Of a DNA stretch of 64,000 nt, positions 9,197 through 19,714 are shown in pieces; within the stretch, counting starts at the first letter, position 1, and each line of letters starts with the position of its first letter. The translations under genes were made by a program, and so were the position numbers. The DNA comes from JAEYZM01 sp943372195 (lineage in GTDB: Bacteria; Bacteroidota; Bacteroidia; Sphingobacteriales; Sphingobacteriaceae). Where the stretch lies: assembly GCA_943372195.1 (NCBI GenBank), contig CALRXS010000003.1:62001-126000 (forward strand). The letters run 5' to 3'. The notes beneath the pieces were generated by a model. That model was not told where the DNA came from and made no database searches. It saw nothing but the letters and a program-made list of their open reading frames with translations.

Positions 9197-10249
9197 ATGA
9201 ATATCAAGACATTAGGCAACAACACAATTCTTATTACAGCTACTGTAATTACATTACTCTCGGCTTGTAGTAAATCAGATTCTAGTGGAGAAAAAAAATC
9301 ACAGGGAGGCAAAATGAATCAGAAAGTAGCAGCAAACTACATTGTGATTAGAGATACTACTTTAAAAGAAAGTATTGTAATAACGGGTAATATACAAGCA
9401 GACGAGTCAGTCGATTTAAGAACTGAGAGTGCTGGTAAGGTGACTAAAGTATTTTTTTCGGAAGGTGCTAAAGTAAAACAAGGTGAGCTTTTGTTGAAGA
9501 TAAATGATCAAGAACTTAAAGCGCAATATGATAGAGCAAAAGCAAGACAGAAGTTAGCTGAAGAACAAGAATATCGTCAAAGAATTTTGTTAAAGAAAGA
9601 AGCAATTTCACAGCAAGAATATGATATTGTATTTACAGAACTACAATCATTGAAAGCAGAAACAGAATTAATAAATGCTCAATTAGCAAAAACAGAATTG
9701 CGCGCACCATTCGCAGGGCAACTTGGTCTAAGAATGATATCTGTAGGAGATTATATAACACCAACAAGTACAATTACAAAATTGGTAAAAAATGACAAAG
9801 TAAAAATCACGTTCTCTATACCTGAGAAATATTCAAACAGCATGAAAAAAAATGCAGAGATAATTTTTATGGTAGAGGGTAATGATAGAAAATACAAAGC
9901 GAATGTTTATGCAATAGAACCAATGATTGATGAGAACACCAGGACTTTACAAGTACGTGCTATCGCGAATAATAATGGAGAGCTAATACCTGGTTCTTTT
10001 TCTAAAGTAGAATTAGAATTAAAAGAAATAAAGAATGCAATATTAGTTCCGAATCAAGCAATCATTCCAATTTTAAAAGGCAAGAAAGTATATACTGTTG
10101 AAAATGGCTTAGCAAAAGAAGTTATAATAGAGACTGGTATACGTAACGATCAATTTATACAAGTGACATCAGGACTTAATGTTGGGGATACAGTAATTAC
10201 AACAGGTATAATGTCAATCAAAAACGGATCGAAATTAATTTTAAAATAA
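9197..10249 (+). CDS. RND efflux periplasmic adaptor (membrane fusion) lipoprotein
   Basis: A 350-residue AcrA/HlyD-type adaptor. The lipobox LLSAC anchors it to the inner membrane. Next come a barrel-sandwich (lipoyl-like) half near SVDLRTESAGKV, a coiled-coil hairpin at about residues 105-160 rich in Glu, Gln and Ala, the second sandwich half with ELRAPFAGQLG, and a beta-barrel domain. It bridges the RND pump and the TolC-type channel. Its last base is the first base of the pump start codon, so translation is coupled. Substrate class cannot be judged from the adaptor alone. Confidence 0.93.
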   Translation: MNIKTLGNNTILITATVITLLSACSKSDSSGEKKSQGGKMNQKVAANYIVIRDTTLKESIVITGNIQADESVDLRTESAGKVTKVFFSEGAKVKQGELLLKINDQELKAQYDRAKARQKLAEEQEYRQRILLKKEAISQQEYDIVFTELQSLKAETELINAQLAKTELRAPFAGQLGLRMISVGDYITPTSTITKLVKNDKVKITFSIPEKYSNSMKKNAEIIFMVEGNDRKYKANVYAIEPMIDENTRTLQVRAIANNNGELIPGSFSKVELELKEIKNAILVPNQAIIPILKGKKVYTVENGLAKEVIIETGIRNDQFIQVTSGLNVGDTVITTGIMSIKNGSKLILK

Positions 10250-13200
10250 TGAGTTTATCAACAACAAGTATAAAAAAACCAGTACTTACCATAGTGATGA
10301 ATTTACTCATCATGTTATTTGGTTTTATTGGGTATAAATATTTAGGAGTAAGAGAATTTCCATCTATAGATCCACCAATTGTATCTGTTAGAACAAATTA
10401 TCCTGGAGCTAATTCTGATATTATTGAATCTCAAATTACAGAGCCATTAGAAAAAGTGATTAATAGTATAGATGGTATCAAAAACATTTCATCATCTAGT
10501 AATCAAGGTTCAAGTATTATAACAGTTGAATTCAACTTGAGTAAAAATATTGATGAAGCAGCTAATGATGTACGTGACAAGGTATCTCAAGCAGTAAGAA
10601 CATTACCTAAAGACATTGACGGATTACCAGTAGTATCTAAAGCTGATGCTAACTCTGATGCAATATTGTCTATGACTTTGCAAAGTGATACAAGAACTCA
10701 ATTAGAAGTAAGTGACTATGCTGAAAATGTAATATCTCAACGTCTTCAAACTATACCAGGTGTAAGTAGTATTCAAATCTGGGGGCAAAAAAGATATGCC
10801 ATGCGTTTATGGTTAGACCCAATTAAATTGTCTGCATATCGACTAACTCCTTTAGATGTAAAGACTGCATTAGATAGAGAAAATGTTGAATTACCTTCTG
10901 GTAAAATTGCTGGTAATTCAACAGAATTAACAGTTAAAACAAGTGGCAACTTAAGTTCTGAAGAAGAATTCAATAGTTTAATTATTAAGAATGATGCTGA
11001 AAAATTAATTCGTTTAAGAGATGTTGGATATGCGGTCTTAGGTCCAGAAAATGAAGAATCAATACTTAGAGAATCAGGCACACCTATGATTGGTATGGCT
11101 TTAGTGCCTCAACCAGGTGCTAATTATTTAGACATTGCAGATGAATTCTATAAGCGTTATAATCAAATTGAAAAAGAATTACCCAAAGATTATCGTTTAA
11201 ACATAGCACTTGATAATACAGTGTTTATTAGGCAATCAATCACTGAGGTTGCTGAAACATTGATACTATCATTAATCCTAGTCATTGCAATTATCTATTT
11301 ATTTTTTAGAGATTGGAGTATAGCATTGCGTCCTTTAATTGATATACCGGTAGCCTTAATTGGAACATTCTTCGTGATGTATTTGATGGGCTTTTCAGTG
11401 AATGTATTGACCTTACTTGCTATTGTATTAGCAACAGGCTTAGTAGTAGATGATGGTATAGTAGTAACAGAGAATATTTTCAAAAAAATTGAAGAAGGAT
11501 ACTCCCCTTTAGAGGCTGCTATTAAAGGCTCTAACGAAATTTTCATGGCAGTGATTTCTATTTCTATAACATTAGCTGCAGTGTTTTTGCCTATTATATT
11601 TTTAGAGGGTTTTGTCGGACAATTATTCAGAGAATTTGGGGTGGTAATAGCATCTGCTGTTTTAATATCAGCATTTGTTTCACTTACCTTAACACCAATG
11701 TTGAATGCAAAGCTGATGAAAAACGGACATCGTAAAAGTAAGTTTTACGTATGGTCAGAACCATTCTTTGTAAACATGGTGAATGCTTATTCTAGAACAC
11801 TAGATAAGTTTCTAAAAAATCGAGTAATAGCTTTAGTAGTTTTATTAATTTGTTTTCTAATTATCTTTTTTGTCGGCAAAGAATTACAATCAGAACTATC
11901 ACCATTAGATGATAGAAGTGCATTACAAATTTCAATATCAGCACCTGAAGGTGCATCGTTTGAATACACAGATTATTATATGTTGAAGTTAGCTCAAACA
12001 TTAATGGATTCTGTGCCTGAAAAGAAAATAGTTTTAACAGTTACTTCACCCGGCTTTACAGGTTCAGGTGCAGCAAATACAGGTTTTGCAAGATTAAGAT
12101 TAGTAGAGCCTCATGAGCGTAATCGCACGCAAACACAAATTGCAAATGCTATTACTAACGCTACTAAGAATATGTCTGAAGCTAGAGCTTTTGTAATACA
12201 ACAACAAACAATATCTTCTGGTGGTAGAAGAGGAGGCTTACCTGTTCAATATGTTTTACAAGCTCCAAATTTTGAAAAGTTGAGAGAGATCTTACCTAAG
12301 TTTATGGAAAAGGCTCAGCAAAATCCAACTTTTACAATGATAGATGCAGATCTCAAATTTAATAAGCCTGAATTATCTGTTGAAATAGACAGAGAGAAAG
12401 CAAAAAGTTTAGGGGTATCTATTATTGATATTGCACAAACGTTACAGCTAGCATTAAGCGGACAAAGGTTTGCGTATTTCAATATGAATTCAAAACAATA
12501 TTCAGTAGTTGGGCAGTTTGATCGTTTAAATCGGGATGAACCTATTGACCTAACATCAATATTTGTTAGAAATAATAAATCTGAACTAATTCAATTAGAT
12601 AATTTGATAAAACTAAAAGAACAAAGCAGTCCGCCACAACTATATCACAATAACCGCTTCATGTCTGCTACTGTTTCAGCAGCATTAGCACCAGGTAAAA
12701 CCATTGGCGATGGTATAGCCGAAATGGATAAAATTGCAGAAGAAGTTTTAGACGAGTCTTTCTCAACTGCATTAGCTGGTACATCTAGAGATTTTGCAGA
12801 GAGTAATTCAAATATTTTATTTGCATTTATATTATCATTAATTCTAATATATCTAATTCTTGCTGCCCAATTTGAAAGTTTCATTGATCCTTTTATTATT
12901 ATGATTACTGTACCACTAGCAATCGCAGGTGCGGTTTTATCGTTATGGATTTTTGATCAAACACTAAATATATTTAGTCAAATCGGAATAATAATGTTGA
13001 TAGGCTTAGTGACAAAAAATGGTATTTTAATTGTAGAGTTTGCAAATCAATTAAAGTTACAAGGACTACAAATGTCTGATGCAATTCGTCAAGCATCGGC
13101 TGCAAGACTTCGACCTATTTTGATGACAAGTTTAGCAATTGCATTAGGAGCTTTACCAATTGCATTGTCTATTGGTGCAGCAGCTAAAAGTAGAGTTGGC

Positions 13201-13332
13201 TTAGGTATAGTAATTATTGGTGGTACTATATTTTCATTGATATTAACTTTATATATTATTCCAGCTATATATACTTACATGTCAAGAACTAAAAAACTTG
13301 ATACAGTAAATTATGAGGCTTTAGAGAAATAA
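10249..13332 (+). CDS. RND-family multidrug efflux permease, 1027 aa
   Basis: Full-length HAE-1-type RND pump with the twofold repeat: TM1 near residues 12-30, a large periplasmic loop, TM2-7, a second loop and TM8-12. The proton-relay helix TM4 carries adjacent aspartates (LATGLVVDDGIVVTEN, near residue 400). It uses the proton gradient to drive small toxic molecules through the adaptor and TolC. The drug-exporting type fits better than the heavy-metal type because the double Asp is kept and I see no methionine-rich metal relay. It lies between adaptor and TolC genes in one operon. Confidence 0.95.
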   Translation: MSLSTTSIKKPVLTIVMNLLIMLFGFIGYKYLGVREFPSIDPPIVSVRTNYPGANSDIIESQITEPLEKVINSIDGIKNISSSSNQGSSIITVEFNLSKNIDEAANDVRDKVSQAVRTLPKDIDGLPVVSKADANSDAILSMTLQSDTRTQLEVSDYAENVISQRLQTIPGVSSIQIWGQKRYAMRLWLDPIKLSAYRLTPLDVKTALDRENVELPSGKIAGNSTELTVKTSGNLSSEEEFNSLIIKNDAEKLIRLRDVGYAVLGPENEESILRESGTPMIGMALVPQPGANYLDIADEFYKRYNQIEKELPKDYRLNIALDNTVFIRQSITEVAETLILSLILVIAIIYLFFRDWSIALRPLIDIPVALIGTFFVMYLMGFSVNVLTLLAIVLATGLVVDDGIVVTENIFKKIEEGYSPLEAAIKGSNEIFMAVISISITLAAVFLPIIFLEGFVGQLFREFGVVIASAVLISAFVSLTLTPMLNAKLMKNGHRKSKFYVWSEPFFVNMVNAYSRTLDKFLKNRVIALVVLLICFLIIFFVGKELQSELSPLDDRSALQISISAPEGASFEYTDYYMLKLAQTLMDSVPEKKIVLTVTSPGFTGSGAANTGFARLRLVEPHERNRTQTQIANAITNATKNMSEARAFVIQQQTISSGGRRGGLPVQYVLQAPNFEKLREILPKFMEKAQQNPTFTMIDADLKFNKPELSVEIDREKAKSLGVSIIDIAQTLQLALSGQRFAYFNMNSKQYSVVGQFDRLNRDEPIDLTSIFVRNNKSELIQLDNLIKLKEQSSPPQLYHNNRFMSATVSAALAPGKTIGDGIAEMDKIAEEVLDESFSTALAGTSRDFAESNSNILFAFILSLILIYLILAAQFESFIDPFIIMITVPLAIAGAVLSLWIFDQTLNIFSQIGIIMLIGLVTKNGILIVEFANQLKLQGLQMSDAIRQASAARLRPILMTSLAIALGALPIALSIGAAAKSRVGLGIVIIGGTIFSLILTLYIIPAIYTYMSRTKKLDTVNYEALEK

Positions 13333-13338
13333 AAAAAA

Positions 13339-14655
13339 ATGACTAAAAAAAATCATATAACATATTTATTTATTGTCAGTTTTATTTTCCTTTTTACAAG
13401 AGTTTCTGCACAACAGAAATTAAGTTTAAATGAGAGTATACAACTCGGACTAGAAAATAATTATTCAATTAAAATTGCTAAAAATCAAGAGTCAGTAAGT
13501 GTTGAAACCCGCAAAGCTGCTCGATCAGCCATCTTACCAAAAGTAGATGCAAATGCAAGTTTGAATCAGAGTATAAACGATACTCGTCAAGTATTTGTAA
13601 CCGGAGGAATAAACGAAAGAGATGCTGCGAAAACAACTACACAAAATGCAAATGTATTAATGACTTGGACTTTGTTCGATGGTTTGAAGATGTTTGCAGC
13701 ATATGATAAATTAAAGGAGCTTGAAAAATTAGGTGAGGTAAATACTAAAGCGATGTTGCAGAATGTTGTAGCTGATATCATAATAAATTATTATGCAATT
13801 GTTGCTGCTCAAGAACAAATGAAAGCAAGTAAAGAAGCTTTAGAAGTTTCTAAGTCGAGGTTAACGATTGCAGAAAACAAGAGCAATGTAGGTTCGGGTT
13901 CAACATTAGATTTATTAAATGCAAAAGTTGATTACAATGCCGACTATAGTACATTTTTAAAACAACAAGAGACCTTAAGGAACCTAAAAATTAGGTTTAA
14001 TGAATTATTGATTTTGCCAATTGATAATTCATTTGAATTAATAGATACTATACCACAAGCTACTATTTTAGATATAAAAAGTATGTATGGTAGATTGAAA
14101 GATCAAAACCCACAATTGGTTTCAGCTAAAAGCAGACAAAGAATAGCAGAGTTAAATGTTAAAGAGGTCGCGGCAGATAGATATCCTACATTACGTTTGA
14201 ATTCAGGTTATACTTTTAATAATCAAAATGCTGAAGCCGGGTTTTTTATAGAAAATAGAAACCAGGGTTTCAATTATGGTATATCAGCTTCGATTAATAT
14301 TTTCAACGGACTATTACAAAGCAAGAGAGAAAAAATCGCAAAAATTGAATCACAATCTGCCGAAATGGATTTTTTAAGTACCCAACAAAATCTTGAAGCA
14401 AATTGGAATACATTAGTAACTTCTTATCAAAATAATTTGTTACTCTTACAATTAGAAGGCGAAAATCAGCAAGTTTCTAAAAGAAATTTAGAAATTAGTA
14501 ATGATAAATATAAGCTAGGCGGCATATCATCTTTTCAACTAAGAGAGGCTCAGAGAAGTTATATAGAAGCAAATAGTAGGTTTGTCAATGCCCTATACCA
14601 ATATAAGCTAGCTGAAACAAGTCTATTAGAATTAGCAGGTGATTTGGTAAAATAG
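13339..14655 (+). CDS. TolC-family outer membrane efflux protein
   Basis: A 438-residue protein with a signal peptide cleaved near SAQQK. Two long coiled-coil repeats show the TolC internal duplication: LNESIQLGLENNYSIKIAKN near the start and a second helical pair around residues 265-330 (YPTLRLNSGY marks the second beta segment). It forms the trimeric outer membrane channel for the efflux system. It follows the pump by six bases and ends the operon. Confidence 0.92.
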   Translation: MTKKNHITYLFIVSFIFLFTRVSAQQKLSLNESIQLGLENNYSIKIAKNQESVSVETRKAARSAILPKVDANASLNQSINDTRQVFVTGGINERDAAKTTTQNANVLMTWTLFDGLKMFAAYDKLKELEKLGEVNTKAMLQNVVADIIINYYAIVAAQEQMKASKEALEVSKSRLTIAENKSNVGSGSTLDLLNAKVDYNADYSTFLKQQETLRNLKIRFNELLILPIDNSFELIDTIPQATILDIKSMYGRLKDQNPQLVSAKSRQRIAELNVKEVAADRYPTLRLNSGYTFNNQNAEAGFFIENRNQGFNYGISASINIFNGLLQSKREKIAKIESQSAEMDFLSTQQNLEANWNTLVTSYQNNLLLLQLEGENQQVSKRNLEISNDKYKLGGISSFQLREAQRSYIEANSRFVNALYQYKLAETSLLELAGDLVK

Positions 14656-14699
14656 ACTCATTCAAATTATATTAAACTAATTTAAACAAATGGTGTTAT

Positions 14700-15614
14700 A
14701 TGGTCAAGATGAATAAGTTTTCAATAAAAGACATCGAAACCATTACTGGCATTAAGTCTCACACAATTCGTGTTTGGGAGCAACGATATAATTTAATGCA
14801 AACTAAGAGATCTGATACCAATATTAGGTATTATGATGATGAAGATTTGAAGTTTTTGTTGAATGTATCTATACTTAATGACTCAGGTATTAAAATATCT
14901 GAAATAGTAAAAATGACCTCAATAGAAATGGCTGAAAAGGTTGAAAAGCTTAGTGAAGTAGAGAATAATTTCACTTGTCATATACAATCTTTAGTAAAGA
15001 ATTCTTTAGAGTTAAATGAACTAGAATTCAAAAAATCTTTGGTTCAATCTGTAAAAAAGATAGGTTTTGAACAAACAATTATTCAGGTTATTTATCCTTT
15101 TCTTCATAAGGTGGGTATAATGTGGCAAACGGGCATGATTAATCCGGCTCAAGAACATTTTGCAACTAATCTCATCAAACAAAGATTAATTCTTGCTATT
15201 GATTCGGCAAAACCTATCGAGATAGAATTTCCAAAAAGGTTTTTGTTGTTTTTGCCAGAAAATGAATATCATGAAATCGCACTGTTATTTGCCTATTATG
15301 TAATTAAGCAACACGGGCACAAGGTTTTATATCTTGGTCAAAGTCTTTCGCTTGCTTATGTAAACGAAGTTATTGAATCATATCGTCCAGATTATATATT
15401 CTCAATTTTAACCAATTCAATTAATAATTCAGATTTACAACACTCAGTTCAATCCTTTATTGATTTTTTCCCAAACCAAACGATATTATTGGCCGGATCA
15501 GCAATGAAAGAGTATAAAATCAAAGAAACTGACAATTTAGTAAACCTTCAAGATGTTGCAGATTTATTATCATTTCTAAATCAAGTAGATATGACTTACG
15601 CTAGTGTGTCATAA
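14700..15614 (+). CDS. MerR-family regulator with B12-binding domain (CarH/LitR type)
   Basis: Residues 6-75 form a MerR winged helix (GIKSHTIRVWEQRYNL). A helical domain follows with W142-x9-E152-H153, the W-x9-EH motif that caps adenosylcobalamin in CarH. The Rossmann-like B12 domain keeps the lower-ligand histidine H191, though the usual DxHxxG reads E-x-H-x-x-A (189-194). CarH/LitR proteins bind DNA in the dark and release it when light breaks the cobalt-carbon bond. The carotenoid, cryptochrome and folE genes in this window are the kind of targets known for the family. A half-site related to the shared operator (TTTAAACAA, 14681-14689) lies just upstream, suggesting self-control. M4 is an alternative start. 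Confidence 0.85.
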   Translation: MVKMNKFSIKDIETITGIKSHTIRVWEQRYNLMQTKRSDTNIRYYDDEDLKFLLNVSILNDSGIKISEIVKMTSIEMAEKVEKLSEVENNFTCHIQSLVKNSLELNELEFKKSLVQSVKKIGFEQTIIQVIYPFLHKVGIMWQTGMINPAQEHFATNLIKQRLILAIDSAKPIEIEFPKRFLLFLPENEYHEIALLFAYYVIKQHGHKVLYLGQSLSLAYVNEVIESYRPDYIFSILTNSINNSDLQHSVQSFIDFFPNQTILLAGSAMKEYKIKETDNLVNLQDVADLLSFLNQVDMTYASVS

Positions 15615-15617
15615 TAT

Positions 15618-15646
15618 TGCCTTAATTCTTATAAAAAAGGCATTTT
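15618..15646 (+). terminator. Probable terminator after the MerR-B12 gene
   Basis: Inverted repeat TGCCTT / AAGGCA with a 13-base AT-rich loop, followed by TTTT. The stem is short and the T run brief, so termination may be weak. Confidence 0.45.
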
Positions 15647-15678
15647 AATTCGTAATTTCGCAGACGTTTTAGAAAAAC

Positions 15679-18408
15679 ATGGATAAGTTAAGCTATTTAA
15701 ATAATAATTCTACAGAATACATCGAGTCTCTGTATGAATCATATAAAGAAGATCCTGAGTCGGTTGACTTCGGATGGCAGAAATTTTTTGAAGGGTTTGA
15801 ACTAGGAAGAAGTGGTGATGCATCGTCAGTTACCATGGAAACACCCGACCATTTCTTGAAAGAAATTGGTGTATTGAATATGATAAATGGTTATCGTACA
15901 CGCGGTCATTTATTTACGAAGACGAACCCAGTAAGAGAACGTAGAAAATACTTTCCTGGTAAAGAAATTTCTCAGTGGGGTTTATCAGATGCAGACCTAG
16001 AAACAGTTTTCAATGCAGGTGTTGAAGTAGGATTAGGTCCAGCGAAATTAAAAGACATCATCGCTTTACTCGAGCAAACCTATTGCCAGTCAATTGGTGT
16101 TGAGTTTATGTTTATCAGACATCCTGAAAGAATAAAATGGTTCTTAGATAAACTTGAAAAAAATAGAAACACTCCGAATTTTAGTATTGACGAGAAAAAA
16201 CAAATTCTACATAAATTAAATCAAGCAGTAATATTTGAAAACTTTTTAGGGACTAAATTTTTAGGACAAAAAAGATTTTCGTTGGAAGGTGCTGAATCAT
16301 TAATACCTGCTATGAATGCAGTGATTGAAAAGGGTGCAGATTTAGGCTTGAAAGAATTTGTTATTGGCATGGCACATAGAGGCAGATTAAATGTTTTGGC
16401 CAATATCATGAACAAAACTTACAAAGAGATTTTCAAAGAGTTCGAAGGTAAGTTTAACGAAGATGATCCCTTTGGTGGTGATGTTAAATATCACTTAGGT
16501 TATTCAACAGATATTAAAACATCAACAGGTAAAGATGTTCATTTGAGTTTATCTCCAAATCCTTCGCATTTAGAGGCAGTTGACCCAGTTGTAGAAGGTA
16601 TGGTAAGATCAAAAATTGATCATAAATACCAAGGTGACTTATTAAGTATTGCACCAATATTAATTCATGGTGATGCCTCAGTTGCAGGACAAGGAATAGT
16701 TTACGAAGTGATACAGATGGAAAAACTTGACGGTTATAAAACTGGAGGTACCATCCACCTAGTAATTAATAATCAAATCGGATTTACAACAAATTATAAA
16801 GATGCAAGGTCAAGTACTTATTGTACGGATGTTGCAAAGACAACACTCTCGCCAGTGTTTCATGTGAACGGTGATGATGTTGAAGCTTTAGTACATGCAA
16901 TACAAATGGCGGTTGAGTTTCGTCAAAAATATCATACTGATGTGTTCATCGATATTTTATGTTATCGTAGATACGGGCATAATGAATCAGATGAGCCTCG
17001 TTTCACACAGCCTTTATTGTATAAGGCAATTGAAAAACATCCGAATCCGAGAGAAATTTATGTTAAGAAATTAAATGAACAAGGTTCGATTGATGCAGAT
17101 CTTGCTAAGCAAATGGATAAAGAGTTTCGTCAGCATTTACAAGAGAGATTGAATGAAGCTAAACAAGAAGATAAAACTCTTGTGGAACCTTTATTTCAGG
17201 GTGCTTGGAAAAACTTTAGATTTTCAACACCAGAAGATTTCAAAACTACTTTTAATACAAAGGTAGATGAGAAAACATTTTTAAGTATAGCTGATAAAAT
17301 TAGCACACTTCCGAAGAATAAAAAGTTCTTAAATAAAATAGAGAGATTATTTGCCGATAGAAATAAGATGGCAAAAGACTCTAAAGTTTTTGATTGGGCA
17401 ATGGCTGAGTTGATGGCATATGCAACCTTGATGAATGAAGGGTATGATGTGCGATTAAGCGGACAAGATGTTGAGCGAGGAACATTCTCACACAGACATG
17501 CTGTTGTGAAAATTGAAGATTCAGAAGAAGAATATATACCATTACAAAACGTATCTGAGAAACAAGCACCATTTTATATTTATAACTCTCATTTATCGGA
17601 GTACGGTGTATTAGGTTTCGAATATGGTTATGCAATGGCATCACCAAATACACTAACAATTTGGGAAGCACAATTTGGAGACTTCTTCAATGGAGCACAA
17701 ATTATTGTTGATCAATTTATAACGAGCGCTGAGTTTAAATGGAGAAGATCAAATGGCTTGGTGATGCTGTTACCTCATGGATATGAAGGTCAAGGTCCAG
17801 AACATTCATCAGGCAGAATCGAAAGATTTTTAGAGATGTGTGCCAACGATAATATTCAAGTTGCAATTTGTAGTACACCTGCGAATTATTTCCATTTATT
17901 GAGAAGACAAATGGTACGCCCTTTCCGCAAACCATTAGTAGTATTTACACCTAAGAGTTTATTACGTCACCCGGCATGTGTAAGTGCTATGGATGAATTT
18001 ACGAAAGGTAATTTCCAAGAGGTGATTGATGATGCAAGTGTAAAAGCAAAAGATGTAAAGAGAGTATTATTATGTTCAGGTAAAATTTATTATGAATTAT
18101 TAGATCGCAGAGAGAAAGATGGTAGAACAAAAGATGTAGCGATCATAAGATTAGAACAATTGTTCCCATTGCCAGTTGATCAACTTGAGGCATTAAAAGC
18201 AAAGTATTCGAAGGCGACAGAATTTTTCTGGGTGCAAGAAGAACCAAGAAACATGGGAGCTTGGCCATACTTAGTGAGATTAATGCGTAAAGAAAATATA
18301 GAAGTTATATCTAGAAAAGAAAGTAGCAGTACAGCAACTGGATATAATAAGCAGCATTTATCACAACAAGATTATATTTTATACAAAGCATTTACAAACG
18401 ATAAATAA
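15679..18408 (+). CDS. sucA: 2-oxoglutarate dehydrogenase E1 component
   Basis: A 909-residue thiamine-diphosphate enzyme that decarboxylates 2-oxoglutarate in the TCA cycle and passes the succinyl group to E2. The N-terminal segment (YLNNNSTEYIESLY, DFGWQKFFEGFE) is the E2-binding region typical of E1o. The central domain has GMAHRGRLN and SPNPSHLEAVDPVVEG, and GDASVAGQG in the ThDP site. The C-terminal half includes HGYEGQGPEHSSGR. Length and motif order are normal. The E2 gene follows after 33 bases; E3 (lpd) is 16 kb downstream. A possible -7 box TAATTTCGCA lies at 15653-15662. Confidence 0.97.
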   Translation: MDKLSYLNNNSTEYIESLYESYKEDPESVDFGWQKFFEGFELGRSGDASSVTMETPDHFLKEIGVLNMINGYRTRGHLFTKTNPVRERRKYFPGKEISQWGLSDADLETVFNAGVEVGLGPAKLKDIIALLEQTYCQSIGVEFMFIRHPERIKWFLDKLEKNRNTPNFSIDEKKQILHKLNQAVIFENFLGTKFLGQKRFSLEGAESLIPAMNAVIEKGADLGLKEFVIGMAHRGRLNVLANIMNKTYKEIFKEFEGKFNEDDPFGGDVKYHLGYSTDIKTSTGKDVHLSLSPNPSHLEAVDPVVEGMVRSKIDHKYQGDLLSIAPILIHGDASVAGQGIVYEVIQMEKLDGYKTGGTIHLVINNQIGFTTNYKDARSSTYCTDVAKTTLSPVFHVNGDDVEALVHAIQMAVEFRQKYHTDVFIDILCYRRYGHNESDEPRFTQPLLYKAIEKHPNPREIYVKKLNEQGSIDADLAKQMDKEFRQHLQERLNEAKQEDKTLVEPLFQGAWKNFRFSTPEDFKTTFNTKVDEKTFLSIADKISTLPKNKKFLNKIERLFADRNKMAKDSKVFDWAMAELMAYATLMNEGYDVRLSGQDVERGTFSHRHAVVKIEDSEEEYIPLQNVSEKQAPFYIYNSHLSEYGVLGFEYGYAMASPNTLTIWEAQFGDFFNGAQIIVDQFITSAEFKWRRSNGLVMLLPHGYEGQGPEHSSGRIERFLEMCANDNIQVAICSTPANYFHLLRRQMVRPFRKPLVVFTPKSLLRHPACVSAMDEFTKGNFQEVIDDASVKAKDVKRVLLCSGKIYYELLDRREKDGRTKDVAIIRLEQLFPLPVDQLEALKAKYSKATEFFWVQEEPRNMGAWPYLVRLMRKENIEVISRKESSSTATGYNKQHLSQQDYILYKAFTNDK

Positions 18409-18441
18409 TTAGATTAGAAATTTTCTATAATCAGAAATAAA

Positions 18442-19653
18442 ATGAAACTAGAAATTAAAGTACCACCAGTAGGCGAGTCAATTTCAGAAGTGACTTTATC
18501 GAGATGGATAAAGCAAAGTGGAGATTATGTAGAGATGGATGAAATTATTGCCGAGTTAGAATCAGACAAAGCAACTTTCGAATTAACAGCTGAACAAGCA
18601 GGTGTATTGAACACTGTAGCTTCAGAAGGAGATACATTAGCTATTGGTGCATTAGTATGCAATATAGATACAGATGCAAAAGCAGGTGCTAGTAAATCAG
18701 CTGAGAAGCCAGCTGAAAAATCAGAAGTAAAAACTGCTGAGTCAAGCAATAAAGAATCTTATGCAGCCGGACACCCTTCACCTGCTGCTGCTAAAATTTT
18801 AGCAGAGAAAGGTGTAGATGCAAGTTCTGTGAATGGTACTGGTAAAGAAGGTAGAATAACAAAAGAAGATGCTATGGCTGCTAATGCGCCTAAAGCAGAA
18901 AAAGCAAAGCCTGAAACAAAAACTACTACTACAGAAGTATTTGTTGCTGGTTCTAGAAATGCTCGTAAAGAGAAAATGTCGTCGCTTCGTAAAACAGTTG
19001 CTAAGAGGTTAGTTGCTGTTAAAAATGAGACTGCTATGTTAACTACATTCAATGAAGTAGACATGCAGCCTATAATGGATATTAGAGCGAAGTATAAAGA
19101 TAAGTTCAAAGAGAAACATGGAGTAGGATTAGGCTTTATGTCGTTCTTTACAAAAGCAGTATGCGAAGCATTAAAAGAATTCCCTGCTGTAAACGCTCAA
19201 ATCAATGGTGAAGAAATTGTTTATCATGATTTTGTAGATATGTCAATTGCAGTTTCTGCGCCTAAAGGTTTAGTAGTTCCTGTAATTAGAAATGCTGAAT
19301 CAATGAGTTTAGCACAAATTGAAAAAGCAGTTGCAGAATTAGCAGGTAAGGCAAGAGACAATAAATTAACAATTGAAGAAATGACAGGTGGTACATTTAC
19401 CATCACTAATGGTGGTGTGTTTGGCTCAATGATGTCAACTCCGATTATTAACTCACCTCAGTCAGCGATATTAGGTATGCATAATATTGTGGAGAGACCA
19501 ATGGCTGTTAACGGACAAGTAGTGATAAAGCCAATGATGTATTTAGCCCTTTCTTATGACCATAGAATTATTGATGGTAGAGAGTCTGTAGGCTTCTTAG
19601 TTAAAGTGAAACAATATTTAGAAGACCCACAACGATTATTGTTAGGGGTATAA
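18442..19653 (+). CDS. sucB: 2-oxoglutarate dehydrogenase E2, dihydrolipoyl succinyltransferase
   Basis: A 403-residue E2. The lipoyl domain (residues 1-75) carries its lipoylated lysine in ESDKATFEL. An Ala/Lys/Glu-rich linker leads to the peripheral subunit-binding domain (PSPAAAKILAEKG, about 108-145). The catalytic domain ends with SYDHRIIDGRE, holding the active-site His and Asp. It transfers succinyl from E1 to CoA. One lipoyl domain is normal for bacterial E2o. A strong terminator follows directly, closing the sucAB operon. Confidence 0.97.
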   Translation: MKLEIKVPPVGESISEVTLSRWIKQSGDYVEMDEIIAELESDKATFELTAEQAGVLNTVASEGDTLAIGALVCNIDTDAKAGASKSAEKPAEKSEVKTAESSNKESYAAGHPSPAAAKILAEKGVDASSVNGTGKEGRITKEDAMAANAPKAEKAKPETKTTTTEVFVAGSRNARKEKMSSLRKTVAKRLVAVKNETAMLTTFNEVDMQPIMDIRAKYKDKFKEKHGVGLGFMSFFTKAVCEALKEFPAVNAQINGEEIVYHDFVDMSIAVSAPKGLVVPVIRNAESMSLAQIEKAVAELAGKARDNKLTIEEMTGGTFTITNGGVFGSMMSTPIINSPQSAILGMHNIVERPMAVNGQVVIKPMMYLALSYDHRIIDGRESVGFLVKVKQYLEDPQRLLLGV

Positions 19654-19658
19654 TTAAG

Positions 19659-19688
19659 AAGGCGGTTAATATTTAAACCGCCTTTTTT
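19659..19688 (+). terminator. Rho-independent terminator after sucB
   Basis: Nine-bp stem AAGGCGGTT / AACCGCCTT with an 8-base loop and a T6 run. It is GC-rich in an AT-rich setting and sits six bases after the sucB stop. Confidence 0.85.
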
Positions 19689-19714
19689 ATTTAACATTTT
19701 ATTATTTTTAGAAC

